Assembly: GCF_900108875.1 (NCBI RefSeq) | Contig: NZ_FNYJ01000003.1 | Span: 579,969-643,968, forward strand | From: Pseudomonas sp. NFR16 | Lineage (GTDB): Bacteria; Pseudomonadota; Gammaproteobacteria; Pseudomonadales; Pseudomonadaceae | Reading direction: 5' to 3' | Length of the DNA stretch: 64,000 bases | Shown here: positions 25,739 through 35,211 of the stretch, piece by piece | Layout of the letters: each line of letters opens with the position of its first letter | How positions within the stretch are numbered: the stretch's first letter is position 1 | The notes under the pieces: generated by a model | Told to the model about the DNA's origin: nothing | Databases searched by the model: none | The model's input: only the letters and a program-made list of their open reading frames with translations | Program-made: the position numbers and the translations under genes

Positions 25739-26722
25739 ATGACTGCCCATCGAATCGGATTTCTCATCTGGCCCGGCACCAAAGCCTTGACTCTGGCGCT
25801 GGCCGAGGAAGCCTTGCGTGTCGCTCAGCGCGTTCATCCCGACGTGGTGTACGAGCTGTCGTTCATGCAGGCCGAACCGCCGGTGGAAGGTGCCAGCTGG
25901 CAGTTGCCGGGCGAGCCGTGGGCCGGGCGCCTGGAAGGGTGTCAGAAAGTTTTCCTGCTGGCTGACGAGCCGCCCCCGCCCATGTCTTCGGCACTGGGTG
26001 GCGCGCTCAAGCAATTGGTGCGAGCCGGGTGCGTGATCGGCGGTCTTTCGGCGGGCGTCTATCCGCTTGCGCAGCTGGGGCTGCTCGACGGCTACCGTGC
26101 CGCTGTGCACTGGCGTTGGCAGGATGATTTCGCGGAGCGCTTCCCCAAGGTCATCGCCACCAGCCATCTGTTCGACTGGGATCGCGATCGCCTGACCGCC
26201 TGCGGTGGCATGTCGGTGCTGGATCTGCTGCTGGCGGTGCTGGCCCGTGACCATGGCGCGGAGCTCGCCGGGGCGGTTTCCGAAGAACTGGTGGTCGAGC
26301 GCATTCGTGAAGGCGGCGAGCGCCAGCGCATCCCGCTGCAGAACCGTCTGGGTTCCAGTCATCCGAAGTTGACCCAGGCCGTGTTGCTGATGGAAGCCAA
26401 CATCGAAGAGCCGTTGACCACTGACGAGATCGCTCAGCATGTCTGCGTCTCGCGACGACAGCTGGAACGGATTTTCAAGCAGTACCTCAATCGCGTTCCC
26501 AGTCAGTATTACCTTGAGCTGCGTCTGAACAAGGCCCGACAGATGCTGATGCAGACCAGCAAGTCGATCATCCAGATCGGCCTGTCGTGCGGCTTCTCTT
26601 CCGGCCCGCATTTCTCCAGCGCCTACCGCAACTTCTTCGGCGCGACCCCGCGCGAAGACCGCAACCAGCGTCGCAGCAGCAGCCCGTTCGAACTGTCCTC
26701 GGTGCCTGCCGAGCGCGGGTGA
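25739..26722 (+). CDS. argR: AraC-family arginine regulator ArgR
   Basis: Pseudomonas ArgR is unrelated to E. coli ArgR. It is an AraC-family protein that responds to arginine, activates aot and aru genes and represses biosynthesis. The 327-residue product has an N-terminal DJ-1/PfpI-like sensor domain (about 5-190) and a C-terminal double helix-turn-helix (about 215-315: TTDEIAQHVCVSRRQLERIF and IIQIGLSCGFSSGPHFSSAY). The ATG at 25739 (MTAHRIGFLIWPGT) is the conserved start; a TTG three codons upstream is possible but less likely. Confidence 0.95.
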   Translation: MTAHRIGFLIWPGTKALTLALAEEALRVAQRVHPDVVYELSFMQAEPPVEGASWQLPGEPWAGRLEGCQKVFLLADEPPPPMSSALGGALKQLVRAGCVIGGLSAGVYPLAQLGLLDGYRAAVHWRWQDDFAERFPKVIATSHLFDWDRDRLTACGGMSVLDLLLAVLARDHGAELAGAVSEELVVERIREGGERQRIPLQNRLGSSHPKLTQAVLLMEANIEEPLTTDEIAQHVCVSRRQLERIFKQYLNRVPSQYYLELRLNKARQMLMQTSKSIIQIGLSCGFSSGPHFSSAYRNFFGATPREDRNQRRSSSPFELSSVPAERG

Positions 26723-26747
26723 TCTCAAGCCTCGTCGGATTTCTCCT

Positions 26748-26832
26748 GTAGGAGTGAGCTTGCTCGCGATAGCAATGCGTCAGATACAGCCGTGTTGTCT
26801 GACGCGACGTCATCGCGAGCAAGCTCACTCCT
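26748..26832. repeat. REP/BIME pair, GAGTGAGCTTGCTCGCGAT type
   Basis: Arms GTAGGAGTGAGCTTGCTCGC and GCGAGCAAGCTCACTCC face each other around a spacer containing CAGATACA. An almost identical element sits at 28323-28409, so aruC is bracketed by two copies. Confidence 0.9.
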
Positions 26833-26938
26833 CCAGGGTGCTGTTGTCAGCGCAGTTTCTGAAGGGATGCAATTCAAATCGACAGGACGCTGCTACATCG
26901 GGCCGCCAACGTTTAAACTGCGCCTTTCCGACGCAATT

Positions 26939-27005
26939 TGTCGCATTGCCGAAAACCGCGGAAAAAGCCGGTTTGGCGCTATAAGAAGTTGTCGCTTGGC
27001 GGCAA
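26939..27005 (+). promoter_or_regulatory. Two ArgR half-sites upstream of aruC
   Basis: TGTCGC-N8-AA occurs exactly at 26939-26954 and again at 26990-27005, 51 bases apart and in the same orientation. The second ends 78 bases before the aruC ATG. The spacing is wider than the 21-base repeat seen at aotJ. Confidence 0.6.
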
Positions 27006-27082
27006 GGCCGGACCGAAATCAGTCCTTACAATCCTTCCATCGCTCGCCAGTCCAGGCAGGCGTTCCTCTTCAGGAGACTCCG

Positions 27083-28303
27083 ATGTCCGTTGAGCAAGTA
27101 CCGGTGCAACGTGCCGATTTCGACCAGGTGATGGTCCCCAACTATGCCCCCGCAGCGTTCATTCCCGTGCGCGGCCAGGGTTCCCGCGTCTGGGATCAGT
27201 CGGGGCGTGAACTGGTCGATTTCTCGGGCGGCATCGCGGTCAACGTACTGGGTCACGCACACCCGGCTCTGGTCGGCGCATTGACCGAGCAGGCCAACAA
27301 GCTGTGGCATGTTTCCAACGTTTTCACCAACGAGCCTGCGCTGCGTCTGGCCAAAAAGCTGGTCGACGCCACCTTCGCCGAGCGCGTGTTCTTCTGTAAC
27401 TCCGGGGCTGAGGCCAACGAGGCGGCGTTCAAACTGGCCCGTCGTGTTGCCCACGACCTGTACGGCACCGAGAAGTACGAAATCATCGCGGCGCTCAACA
27501 GCTTCCACGGTCGTACCTTGTTCACCGTCAGCGTGGGCGGTCAGCCGAAGTACTCCGACGGCTTCGGTCCGAAGATCACCGGCATCACGCACGTGCCGTA
27601 CAACGACCTCGACGCGCTGAAAGCCGCCGTCAGCGACAAGACCTGCGCCGTCGTGCTCGAGCCGATCCAGGGTGAAGGCGGCGTGCTGCCGGCCGAACTC
27701 GAATACTTGCAAGGCGCGCGCAAGCTGTGCGACGACCACAATGCGCTGCTGATTTTCGACGAAGTTCAGAGCGGCATGGGCCGCAGCGGCCACCTGTTTG
27801 CCTACATGCACTACGGCGTGACGCCGGACATTCTGTCCAGCGCCAAGAGCATCGGCGGCGGCTTCCCGATGGCAGCCATGCTGACCACCGAAAAGCTCGC
27901 CAAGCACCTGTCGGTCGGCGTGCACGGCACCACTTACGGCGGCAACCCGCTGGCTTGTGCGGTCGGCGAAGCGGTCATCGATGTGGTCAACACCCCACAG
28001 GTGCTGGCAGGCGTCAACGCCAAACATGACCTGTTCAGAGCGCGCCTGGAGAAAATCGGCGAGCAGTACGGCGTATTCAGCCAGGTCCGGGGCATGGGCC
28101 TGCTGATCGGCTGTGTCCTGACCGACGCCTGGAAAGGCAAGGCCAAGGATTTCTTCAACGCGGCCGAGCATGAAGGCGTGATGATCCTGCAAGCCGGTCC
28201 TGACGTCGTGCGCTTTGCCCCAAGCCTGGTGATCGACGATGCCGACATCACCGAAGGGCTGGACCGTTTCGAGCGTGCTGTAGCGAAGTTGACCCAAGCC
28301 TGA
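27083..28303 (+). CDS. aruC: Succinylornithine/acetylornithine aminotransferase
   Basis: AruC (AstC) transaminates N2-succinylornithine with 2-oxoglutarate to succinylglutamate semialdehyde, step 3 of the AST pathway, and can also act in arginine synthesis as ArgD. The 406-residue class III PLP enzyme has the PLP lysine K255 in SSAKSIGGGFP and the FDEVQSGMGRSG motif. The start at 27083 has CAGGAG seven bases upstream; the frame is open for 97 more codons upstream, but that stretch covers the ArgR sites. First gene of the aru block. Confidence 0.96.
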   Translation: MSVEQVPVQRADFDQVMVPNYAPAAFIPVRGQGSRVWDQSGRELVDFSGGIAVNVLGHAHPALVGALTEQANKLWHVSNVFTNEPALRLAKKLVDATFAERVFFCNSGAEANEAAFKLARRVAHDLYGTEKYEIIAALNSFHGRTLFTVSVGGQPKYSDGFGPKITGITHVPYNDLDALKAAVSDKTCAVVLEPIQGEGGVLPAELEYLQGARKLCDDHNALLIFDEVQSGMGRSGHLFAYMHYGVTPDILSSAKSIGGGFPMAAMLTTEKLAKHLSVGVHGTTYGGNPLACAVGEAVIDVVNTPQVLAGVNAKHDLFRARLEKIGEQYGVFSQVRGMGLLIGCVLTDAWKGKAKDFFNAAEHEGVMILQAGPDVVRFAPSLVIDDADITEGLDRFERAVAKLTQA

Positions 28304-28322
28304 TCGACGCCATAGATCTCCT

Positions 28323-28409
28323 GTAGGAGTGAGCTTGCTCGCGATAGCGGTTTGTCAGATACATCAATGTTGTCTGATACAGAGTCATCGCGAGCAAGCT
28401 CACTCCTAC
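28323..28409. repeat. REP/BIME pair, GAGTGAGCTTGCTCGCGAT type
   Basis: Near twin of 26748-26832, including the inner CAGATACA and TTGTCTGA sequences. It separates aruC from aruF inside the operon and could form a processing or stabilising hairpin. Confidence 0.9.
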
Positions 28410-28488
28410 AAGGGCGAGCAATCTCGGGATTTGTTTTTTCTTCTCCATGCCGGATTTCCCCGGCCTGTTTTTCTCAAGGAGTGACACC

Positions 28489-29520
28489 ATGCTGGTGATG
28501 CGCCCCGCGCAAATGGCTGACCTGAGCGAGGTTCAACGACTCGCCGCGGACAGCCCGATTGGTGTCACGTCTTTGCCGGACGATGCTGGACGCCTCGGTG
28601 ACAAGATCGCCGCGTCCGAAGCGTCGTTCGCCGCCGAGGTCAGTTTCAACGGCGAAGAAACCTATTTCTTCGTGCTCGAAGACACCGAATCCGGGCGTCT
28701 GGTGGGCTGCTCGGGCATCGTCGCATCGGCGGGATACTCCGAGCCGTTCTACAGCTTCCGCAACGAAACCTTCGTTCACGCCTCCCGCGAGCTGAAGATT
28801 CACAACAAGATTCACGTGCTCTCGCAGTGCCACGATCTGACCGGAAACAGCCTGCTGACCAGTTTCTACGTGTTGCCCGAGCTGGTCGGCACGCTGTGGT
28901 CCGAGCTCAACTCCCGGGCTCGCCTGCTGTTCGTCGCCAGTCACCCCGAGCGCTTCGCCGATTCGGTCGTCACCGAAATCGTCGGTTACAGCGATGACAA
29001 CGGCGACTCGCCATTCTGGGACGCCATCGGTCGCAACTTCTTCGACATCAACTACGCCGAAGCCGAACGCCTGTGCGGCCTGAAAAGCCGGACCTTCCTC
29101 GCCGAGCTGATGCCGCATTACCCGATCTATGTGCCGCTGCTGCCCGACGAAGCGCAGGAAGCCATGGGGCAAGTGCATCCGCGCGCACAGATCACCTTCG
29201 ACATCCTGATGCGCGAGGGCTTCGAGACCGATCATTACATCGACATCTTCGACGGCGGCCCGACGCTGCATGCCCGCGTTTCGGGCATCCGCTCCATCGC
29301 TCAGAGCCGCGTGGTGCCGGTGAAGGTCGATACCGTCGCCAGCGGCGATGCGGTGAAGGGCGGACGCCCGTATCTGGTTGCCAATGGCCAGTTGCAGGAC
29401 TACCGGGCGGTGATGCTGGAACTGGACTGGGTGCCGGGCAAGCCTGTGACCCTCAGCCTGGCCGCCGCCGAGGCCTTGGGTGTCGGCGAGGGCGCGAGCG
29501 TCCGTATCGTCGCGGTTTGA
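28489..29520 (+). CDS. aruF: Arginine/ornithine N-succinyltransferase, alpha subunit
   Basis: AruF with AruG transfers succinyl from succinyl-CoA to the alpha-amino group of arginine, the first AST step. The 343-residue AstA-fold protein begins MLVMRPAQMADLSEVQRLA. ATG at 28489 has AAGGAG eight bases upstream, preferred over an ATG 14 codons earlier. Typical family blocks: CHDLTGNSLLTSFYV and DSPFWDAIGRNFF. It is about 40% like the neighbouring aruG by eye, showing an old tandem duplication. Confidence 0.95.
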   Translation: MLVMRPAQMADLSEVQRLAADSPIGVTSLPDDAGRLGDKIAASEASFAAEVSFNGEETYFFVLEDTESGRLVGCSGIVASAGYSEPFYSFRNETFVHASRELKIHNKIHVLSQCHDLTGNSLLTSFYVLPELVGTLWSELNSRARLLFVASHPERFADSVVTEIVGYSDDNGDSPFWDAIGRNFFDINYAEAERLCGLKSRTFLAELMPHYPIYVPLLPDEAQEAMGQVHPRAQITFDILMREGFETDHYIDIFDGGPTLHARVSGIRSIAQSRVVPVKVDTVASGDAVKGGRPYLVANGQLQDYRAVMLELDWVPGKPVTLSLAAAEALGVGEGASVRIVAV

Positions 29521-29619
29521 CCGTTGAATGGCGGCGACCCCAGGCATTCAGCGCCTGACGCCGTATCGCAGATTAGCGAGTTCGCCGGCTTCTGACTGAA
29601 GCCGGCTCGAGGAGAAAGC

Positions 29620-30645
29620 ATGATTGTTCGTCCCGTACGCAGCAGTGACCTACCGGCGCTCATTGATCTGGCGCGTAGCACAGGTGCTGGCCTGACCACG
29701 CTGCCGGCCAACGAAGAGCGTCTGGCGCATCGGGTCGGCTGGGCCGAAAAGACTTTCCGTGGCGAAGCCGAGCGGGGCGACACCGATTACCTGTTCGTTC
29801 TCGAGGACGACGATGGCCGCGTGGTGGGCATTTCCGCCATCGCAGGCGCCGTGGGCCTGCGCGAGCCTTGGTACAACTACCGCGTCGGTCTGACCGTCAG
29901 TGCCTCACAGGAGCTGAATATCTATCGCGAGATTCCGACGCTGTTTCTGGCGAACGATCTGACCGGCAACTCGGAATTGTGCTCGCTGTTCCTGCACAAC
30001 GACTTCCGTAATGGCCTGAACGGTCGTCTGCTGTCCAAGGCGCGGATGCTGTTCATCGCTGAATTTCCCGAGCTGTTCGGCGCCAAGATCATCGCCGAAA
30101 TGCGCGGCATGTCCGACGAGCAAGGCCATTCGCCGTTCTGGGAAAGCCTGGGGCGGCACTTTTTCAAGATGGAATTCAGCCAGGCCGATTACCTGACCGG
30201 CGTTGGCAATCGCGCGTTCATCGCCGAGTTGATGCCGAAGTTCCCGCTTTACAGCTGCTTCCTGTCCGAGGCGGCGCGCAACGTCATCGGTCGTGTGCAC
30301 ACCAGCACCGAGCCCGCGTTGACCATGCTCAAGGCCGAGGGCTTCAGCTATCAGGGCTACGTCGATATTTTCGACGCGGGCCCGGCAATCGAGTGCGAAA
30401 CGACCAAGATCCGTGCGGTGCGTGACAGCCAGGCGCTGGTGCTGGCGGTCGGCACGCCCGGCGATGACGCGACCCCGTTCCTCATTCACAACCGCAAGCG
30501 CGAAGATTGCCGCATCACCGCGGCCCCTGCGCGCTTTGCCGCCGGCACTTTGGTGGTCGATCCGAAGACCGCCAAGCGCCTGCGCCTGAACGCCGGCGAT
30601 CAGGTGCGCGCCGTGCCGCTGTCACCAGCTCGGGAGGGCATTTGA
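29620..30645 (+). CDS. aruG: Arginine N-succinyltransferase, beta subunit
   Basis: The 341-residue AstA-family partner of AruF. Matching blocks are NDLTGNSELCSLFLHNDFRN and HSPFWESLGRHFFKMEF. GAGGAG lies six bases before the ATG. The 99-base gap after aruF contains a GCCGGCTTC/GAAGCCGGC hairpin. Its TGA overlaps the aruD ATG by one base. Confidence 0.95.
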   Translation: MIVRPVRSSDLPALIDLARSTGAGLTTLPANEERLAHRVGWAEKTFRGEAERGDTDYLFVLEDDDGRVVGISAIAGAVGLREPWYNYRVGLTVSASQELNIYREIPTLFLANDLTGNSELCSLFLHNDFRNGLNGRLLSKARMLFIAEFPELFGAKIIAEMRGMSDEQGHSPFWESLGRHFFKMEFSQADYLTGVGNRAFIAELMPKFPLYSCFLSEAARNVIGRVHTSTEPALTMLKAEGFSYQGYVDIFDAGPAIECETTKIRAVRDSQALVLAVGTPGDDATPFLIHNRKREDCRITAAPARFAAGTLVVDPKTAKRLRLNAGDQVRAVPLSPAREGI

Positions 30646-32120
30646 TGACGACTTTGTATATCGCAGGTGCCTGGCAGGCCGGGCAGGGCGAGGCGTTCGA
30701 TTCGCTGAATCCGGTCACGCAAAACGTGGTCTGGTCGGGCAATGGCGCGTCCGCCGGGCAAGTGGACGCGGCTGTCGAAGCGGCGCGCGGGGCGTTTCCT
30801 GCCTGGGCTAGCCGTTCGCTGGAAGAGCGCATTGCGGTCCTTGAGGCGTTTGCCGCCACGCTGAAAAACCGTGCCGATGAAATCGCCCGCTGCATCGGTG
30901 AAGAAACCGGCAAGCCGCTGTGGGAATCGGCCACGGAAGTGACCAGCATGGCCAACAAGGTCGCCATCTCGATCCAGAGTTACCGTGAACGGACCGGCGA
31001 GAAGAGCGGCCCGCTGGGCGATGCGACGGCTGTCCTGCGGCACAAGCCCCATGGCGTCGTCGCGGTGTTCGGTCCCTACAACTTTCCCGGGCATCTGCCT
31101 AACGGGCATATCGTTCCCGCGTTGCTGGCGGGAAACAGCGTGGTGTTCAAGCCCAGCGAACTGACCCCCAAAGTCGCCGAGCTGACCGTGCAATGCTGGA
31201 TTGAAGCCGGGCTGCCGGCGGGCGTGCTCAATCTGGTGCAAGGCGGGCGCGAGACCGGAATTGCGCTGGCGGCCAACGCCGGTATCGACGGTCTGTTCTT
31301 CACTGGCTCAAGCCGCACCGGCAACTCGCTGCATCAGCAGTTTGCCGGGCGTCCGGACAAAATCCTTGCGCTGGAGATGGGCGGCAATAATCCCCTGATC
31401 GTCGATCAGGTCGCCGACGTCGATGCTGCGGTGTATACCGTCATTCAGTCAGCGTTCATCTCTGCCGGCCAGCGCTGCACCTGCGCCCGCCGCCTGTTGG
31501 TGCCACAAGGCGCGTGGGGCGATGCATTCCTGGCGCGGCTGGTTGAAGTGACGTCGACGATCGAGGTCGGTGCATTCGATCAACAGCCCGCGCCGTTCAT
31601 GGGCTCGGTGATTTCTCTGGCGGCGGCCCGTGCGCTGCTCGAGGCTCAGGAACAGTTGCTCGCAACGGGCGCCGTGGCGTTGCTGGAGATGTCCCAGCCG
31701 CAGGCGCAGTCGGCGTTGCTGACCCCCGGTATTCTGGATGTCAGCGATGTCAGCGACCGGCCTGACGAGGAGTTGTTCGGCCCGCTGCTGCAAGTGATTC
31801 GCTACGCTGATTTCGATGCCGCCATCGACGAGGCCAACGCCACGCAGTACGGCCTGGCCGCGGGGTTGTTGTCCGATTCTCAGGCGCGCTATCAACAGTT
31901 CTGGCTGCACAGCCGTGCCGGGATCGTCAACTGGAACAAGCAACTGACCGGCGCGGCGAGCACGGCACCGTTTGGTGGCGTGGGCGCGTCGGGCAACCAT
32001 CGGGCGAGCGCTTATTACGCGGCGGATTACTGCGCGTATCCGGTGGCGTCGCTGGAAAGCGTGACGCTGGCGCTGCCCGCGAGCCTGACGCCGGGTATTA
32101 CGTTGAGTCGAAACAGCTGA
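30645..32120 (+). CDS. aruD: Succinylglutamate semialdehyde dehydrogenase
   Basis: AruD (AstD) oxidises N-succinylglutamate 5-semialdehyde to succinylglutamate with NAD, step 4 of the AST pathway. The 491-residue aldehyde dehydrogenase has its general base E244 in LALEMGGNNP and nucleophile C278 in AGQRCTCARR. The start at 30645 overlaps the aruG stop (TGATG); the 46-codon upstream extension in this frame is only a shadow of aruG. Confidence 0.96.
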   Translation: MTTLYIAGAWQAGQGEAFDSLNPVTQNVVWSGNGASAGQVDAAVEAARGAFPAWASRSLEERIAVLEAFAATLKNRADEIARCIGEETGKPLWESATEVTSMANKVAISIQSYRERTGEKSGPLGDATAVLRHKPHGVVAVFGPYNFPGHLPNGHIVPALLAGNSVVFKPSELTPKVAELTVQCWIEAGLPAGVLNLVQGGRETGIALAANAGIDGLFFTGSSRTGNSLHQQFAGRPDKILALEMGGNNPLIVDQVADVDAAVYTVIQSAFISAGQRCTCARRLLVPQGAWGDAFLARLVEVTSTIEVGAFDQQPAPFMGSVISLAAARALLEAQEQLLATGAVALLEMSQPQAQSALLTPGILDVSDVSDRPDEELFGPLLQVIRYADFDAAIDEANATQYGLAAGLLSDSQARYQQFWLHSRAGIVNWNKQLTGAASTAPFGGVGASGNHRASAYYAADYCAYPVASLESVTLALPASLTPGITLSRNS

Positions 32121-32128
32121 AATGGACT

Positions 32129-32262
32129 GTAGGAGCGTGGCTTGTCCCGCGATCGGCGGGGAACCCGTCGTAAACCCAGAGGTTGCGGTCTGCATGAAAT
32201 ACCGCATTCGCCCATTTCGCTGTCGCTTCGCGACAGATCGCGGGACAAGCCACGCCTCCTAC
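32129..32262. repeat. REP/BIME pair, GCGTGGCTTGTCCCGCGAT type
   Basis: Arms GTAGGAGCGTGGCTTGTCCC and GGGACAAGCCACGCCTCCTA enclose a spacer in which CGATCGGCGGGG is further self-complementary. It lies between aruD and aruB. A diverged relative is at 58502-58617. Confidence 0.85.
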
Positions 32263-32322
32263 AGGCGCCGTGGTGTAACTGAACATTGATGTTTATAAAA
32301 ACAGATCCACGGAGCCTCACCG

Positions 32323-33669
32323 ATGAAATCCTGTGAAGTCAACTTTGACGGTCTAGTGGGGCCAACCCACAACTACGGTGGGCTGTCCTACGGCAACGTC
32401 GCGTCGCAGAGCAATTGCCAGCAGTCTTCCAACCCGCGTGAGGCGGCGCTGCAAGGTCTGGCAAAAATGAAGGCCCTGACCGACATGGGTTTCACCCAAG
32501 GTGTGCTGGCGCCGCAGGAGCGTCCGGACATCGCAGGCCTGCGCAAGCTGGGCTTCGATGGCACCGATGCACAGGTCATCGAGCGTGCCGCGAAGCAGGC
32601 CATGCCGTTATTGGTCGCCAGTTGCTCGGCGTCGAGCATGTGGGTCGCGAACGCAGCGACGGTCAGCCCCAGCGCCGACACCGCCGATGGTCGCGTGCAT
32701 TTCACGGCTGCCAACCTCAATTGCAAATACCATCGCAGCATCGAACACCCGACCACCAGTCGTGTCTTGGAGGCGATGTTCGCCGATCAGCAGCACTTCG
32801 CCCATCACGCCGCCTTGCCCGCCGTCGCTCAGTTCGGTGACGAAGGCGCGGCCAACCACACACGTTTCTGCCGCAGTTATGGCGAGGCCGGCGTCGAGTT
32901 CTTCGTCTTCGGCCGCTCGGCCTTCGACACCCGCTATCCCGCGCCGCAGAAGTACCCGGCCCGGCAGACGCTGGAAGCTTCGCAGGCCGTTGCGCGCCTG
33001 CATGGCCTGAGCGATGACGGCGTGGTGTTCGCCCAGCAGAATCCCGCAGTGATCGATCAGGGCGTGTTTCATAACGACGTGATCGCCGTGGGCAATGGCG
33101 AAGTGCTCTTCTACCATGAGGACGCGTTCCTCAACACCGAGCACATGCTGAGCGAATTGCACGACAAGCTCGGTCGGCGCGGCGGGCGTTTTCAGGCCAT
33201 CTGCGTGCCGCGCAGCGAAGTAGGCGTGGAAGACGCCGTTCGCTCTTATCTGTTCAATAGCCAGCTGCTCTCGCGCCCTGACGGCTCGATGTTGTTGATC
33301 GTGCCGGAAGAATGCCGTGGCAACGAGCGCGTCTGGCACTACCTGCAGCGCCTGATCGCCGACGAAAGCCCGGTTCGTGAAGTGAAAGTGTTCGACCTCA
33401 AGCAGAGCATGCAGAACGGCGGTGGCCCGGCCTGCCTGCGTTTGCGCGTGGCACTCAATGAAACGGAACTGGCGGCGGTCAACCCAGGGGTTATCATGAC
33501 GGCGTCGCTGTACGACACGCTCACGCAATGGGTCGACAAGCATTACCGCGACCGCCTCAGCGAGAACGACCTGGCCGACCCGCAGCTGTTGGACGAATGC
33601 CGCACGGCACTGGATGAACTGACCCGGCACCTGAAGCTCGGTGCTGTCTATCCTTTCCAGATCAATTGA
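32323..33669 (+). CDS. aruB: N-succinylarginine dihydrolase
   Basis: AruB (AstB) hydrolyses succinylarginine to succinylornithine, CO2 and two NH3, step 2 of the AST pathway. The 448-residue protein has the pentein fold. The opening EVNFDGLVGPTHNYGGLSYG and the C-terminal nucleophile C371 in GGGPACLRLRV are family hallmarks. Length matches E. coli AstB (447). The start is at 32323 after GGAG. Confidence 0.96.
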   Translation: MKSCEVNFDGLVGPTHNYGGLSYGNVASQSNCQQSSNPREAALQGLAKMKALTDMGFTQGVLAPQERPDIAGLRKLGFDGTDAQVIERAAKQAMPLLVASCSASSMWVANAATVSPSADTADGRVHFTAANLNCKYHRSIEHPTTSRVLEAMFADQQHFAHHAALPAVAQFGDEGAANHTRFCRSYGEAGVEFFVFGRSAFDTRYPAPQKYPARQTLEASQAVARLHGLSDDGVVFAQQNPAVIDQGVFHNDVIAVGNGEVLFYHEDAFLNTEHMLSELHDKLGRRGGRFQAICVPRSEVGVEDAVRSYLFNSQLLSRPDGSMLLIVPEECRGNERVWHYLQRLIADESPVREVKVFDLKQSMQNGGGPACLRLRVALNETELAAVNPGVIMTASLYDTLTQWVDKHYRDRLSENDLADPQLLDECRTALDELTRHLKLGAVYPFQIN

Positions 33670-33747
33670 CGTATCCGAAGCATCGCGCCGGGGCTGACTC
33701 AGGGTCAGCCAGCGCGGCTTTTGCCTTTTATAGAGAGAGCTTTTGAA

Positions 33748-34038
33748 ATGACCGACGCCCTGCGTTTGATCCTTGAAGACACCGACGGCACCCAGCTGGA
33801 AACTTCCTGCACACGTTTTGCCGTTATCTGGCAGGGCAAAGAAGTCTGGATTCAGCAGGACGGTCGCGGGCAACTGTTGATCGGTGTTGACGTTGAGGAA
33901 GGCGATGCCGAATACGCCAACCTTTTGCTGCGCCCGCTGGCGACCAACCTCGTCAGTCTGCAGCTGGAAATGGAGCCGGCCGACATGAGCGGCGATGACG
34001 AAGACGGTCACGTCCACGGCCCTGACTGCAATCACTGA
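33748..34038 (+). CDS. Small acidic protein of the aru operon, His/Cys-rich tail
   Basis: This 96-residue protein lies between aruB and aruE, where P. aeruginosa also has an uncharacterised gene. The body looks like a compact beta-rich domain (RLILEDTDGTQLETSCTRFA, VWIQQDGRGQLLIGV). The tail is acidic and ends DGHVHGPDCNH, which could bind a metal. ATG at 33748 follows AGAGAG; the frame is open nine codons earlier but that ATG lacks a ribosome site. It is 15 bases from aruE, so co-translation with the zinc enzyme is likely. No function is known; metal supply to AruE is a guess. Confidence 0.85.
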   Translation: MTDALRLILEDTDGTQLETSCTRFAVIWQGKEVWIQQDGRGQLLIGVDVEEGDAEYANLLLRPLATNLVSLQLEMEPADMSGDDEDGHVHGPDCNH

Positions 34039-34053
34039 TCAGGAGCTCGTCCC

Positions 34054-35061
34054 ATGCTCGCCCTCGGCAAACTGCTTGAACTGACCCTGGCGGGTCGTGA
34101 ACCCGCGGAAAAGACTCAACTGACCGTCGAGGGCGTGCGCCTGCGCTGGCTCGCCGAAGGGGCACTGGAAGTCCGCCCGCCCGAGGCTCGCGACAACGGC
34201 ACCGATCTGCTGCTGTCTGCCGGCATTCATGGCAACGAAACAGCGCCGATCGAGCTGCTCGACGAGCTGATCCACGCCATCGCACGCGGGGAACTCAAGC
34301 CGCGCGCGCGCATTCTGTTCCTGTTCGGCAACCCGGAAGCGATGCGTCGCGGCGAGCGGTACATCGAGCAGGACATCAACCGGCTGTTCAACGGTCGTCA
34401 CGAGCAAAGCAGTGGAAATGAAGCACTGCGGGCCTGTGAGCTGGAGCGCCTGGCCGCGAGCTTTTTCAGCCAGCCGGACCGTTACCGACTGCATTACGAT
34501 CTGCACACGGCTATTCGCGGCTCGAAGATCGAACAGTTCGCGCTGTATCCGTGGAAGGAAGGTCGTCAGCATTCGCGCCGCGAGCTGGTGCGGTTACACC
34601 GGGCGGGCATGGAAGCGGTGCTGTTGCAGAATAAACCGTCGATCGTGTTCAGTGCCTACACCTACGACAAGCTGGCGGCCGAGGCCTTCACCCTGGAGCT
34701 GGGCAAGGCGCGGCCTTTCGGGCAGAACCAGCAGGTCAACCTCTCGCCATTGAAAGCCGCGCTGGAACACCTGATTCGAGGCACCGAGCCACTGGCGGGG
34801 GACCAGATCGACGGGCTCAAGCTGTTCAGCGTCGCCCGCGAAATCATCAAGCACAGTGACGCCTTTCGCCTGAACCTGCCAGCCGACATCGAGAACTTCA
34901 CCAAGCTGGACAAGGGGTTCGTGCTGGCCGAGGACCTGGCCGACTCACGCTGGGTGGTGGAAGAGGAGGGCGCGCGAATCATCTTCCCCAATCCGAAGGT
35001 CAAGAATGGTTTGCGAGCGGGGATTCTGATCGTGCCGACGACCGGGGATGGGCTGGTGTGA
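34054..35061 (+). CDS. aruE: Succinylglutamate desuccinylase
   Basis: AruE (AstE) hydrolyses N-succinylglutamate to succinate and glutamate, the last AST step. The 335-residue zinc hydrolase has ligands in SAGIHGNETAPIELL (H and E) and in HYDLHTAIRGS (H). GGAG lies nine bases before the ATG. It ends the operon; no terminator but a REP pair follows. Confidence 0.95.
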   Translation: MLALGKLLELTLAGREPAEKTQLTVEGVRLRWLAEGALEVRPPEARDNGTDLLLSAGIHGNETAPIELLDELIHAIARGELKPRARILFLFGNPEAMRRGERYIEQDINRLFNGRHEQSSGNEALRACELERLAASFFSQPDRYRLHYDLHTAIRGSKIEQFALYPWKEGRQHSRRELVRLHRAGMEAVLLQNKPSIVFSAYTYDKLAAEAFTLELGKARPFGQNQQVNLSPLKAALEHLIRGTEPLAGDQIDGLKLFSVAREIIKHSDAFRLNLPADIENFTKLDKGFVLAEDLADSRWVVEEEGARIIFPNPKVKNGLRAGILIVPTTGDGLV

Positions 35062-35089
35062 GCCATGCCTCGGGTTGACGCGGTCCATT

Positions 35090-35175
35090 GCAGGCGCGCG
35101 CTTGCCCACGATTTCAGTGTGTCAGCCAAATATCTGTAACTGACCCATCGCATTCGCGGGCAAGCGCGCCCCCAC
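35090..35175. repeat. REP/BIME pair, GCGCGCTTGCCC type
   Basis: Arms GCAGGCGCGCGCTTGCCCAC and GCGGGCAAGCGCGCCCCCAC face each other between the convergent aruE and ribH2. Confidence 0.8.
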
Positions 35176-35211
35176 AGTCATGGCGGCTTCCTGAGGGACG
35201 CCACCATGCCC

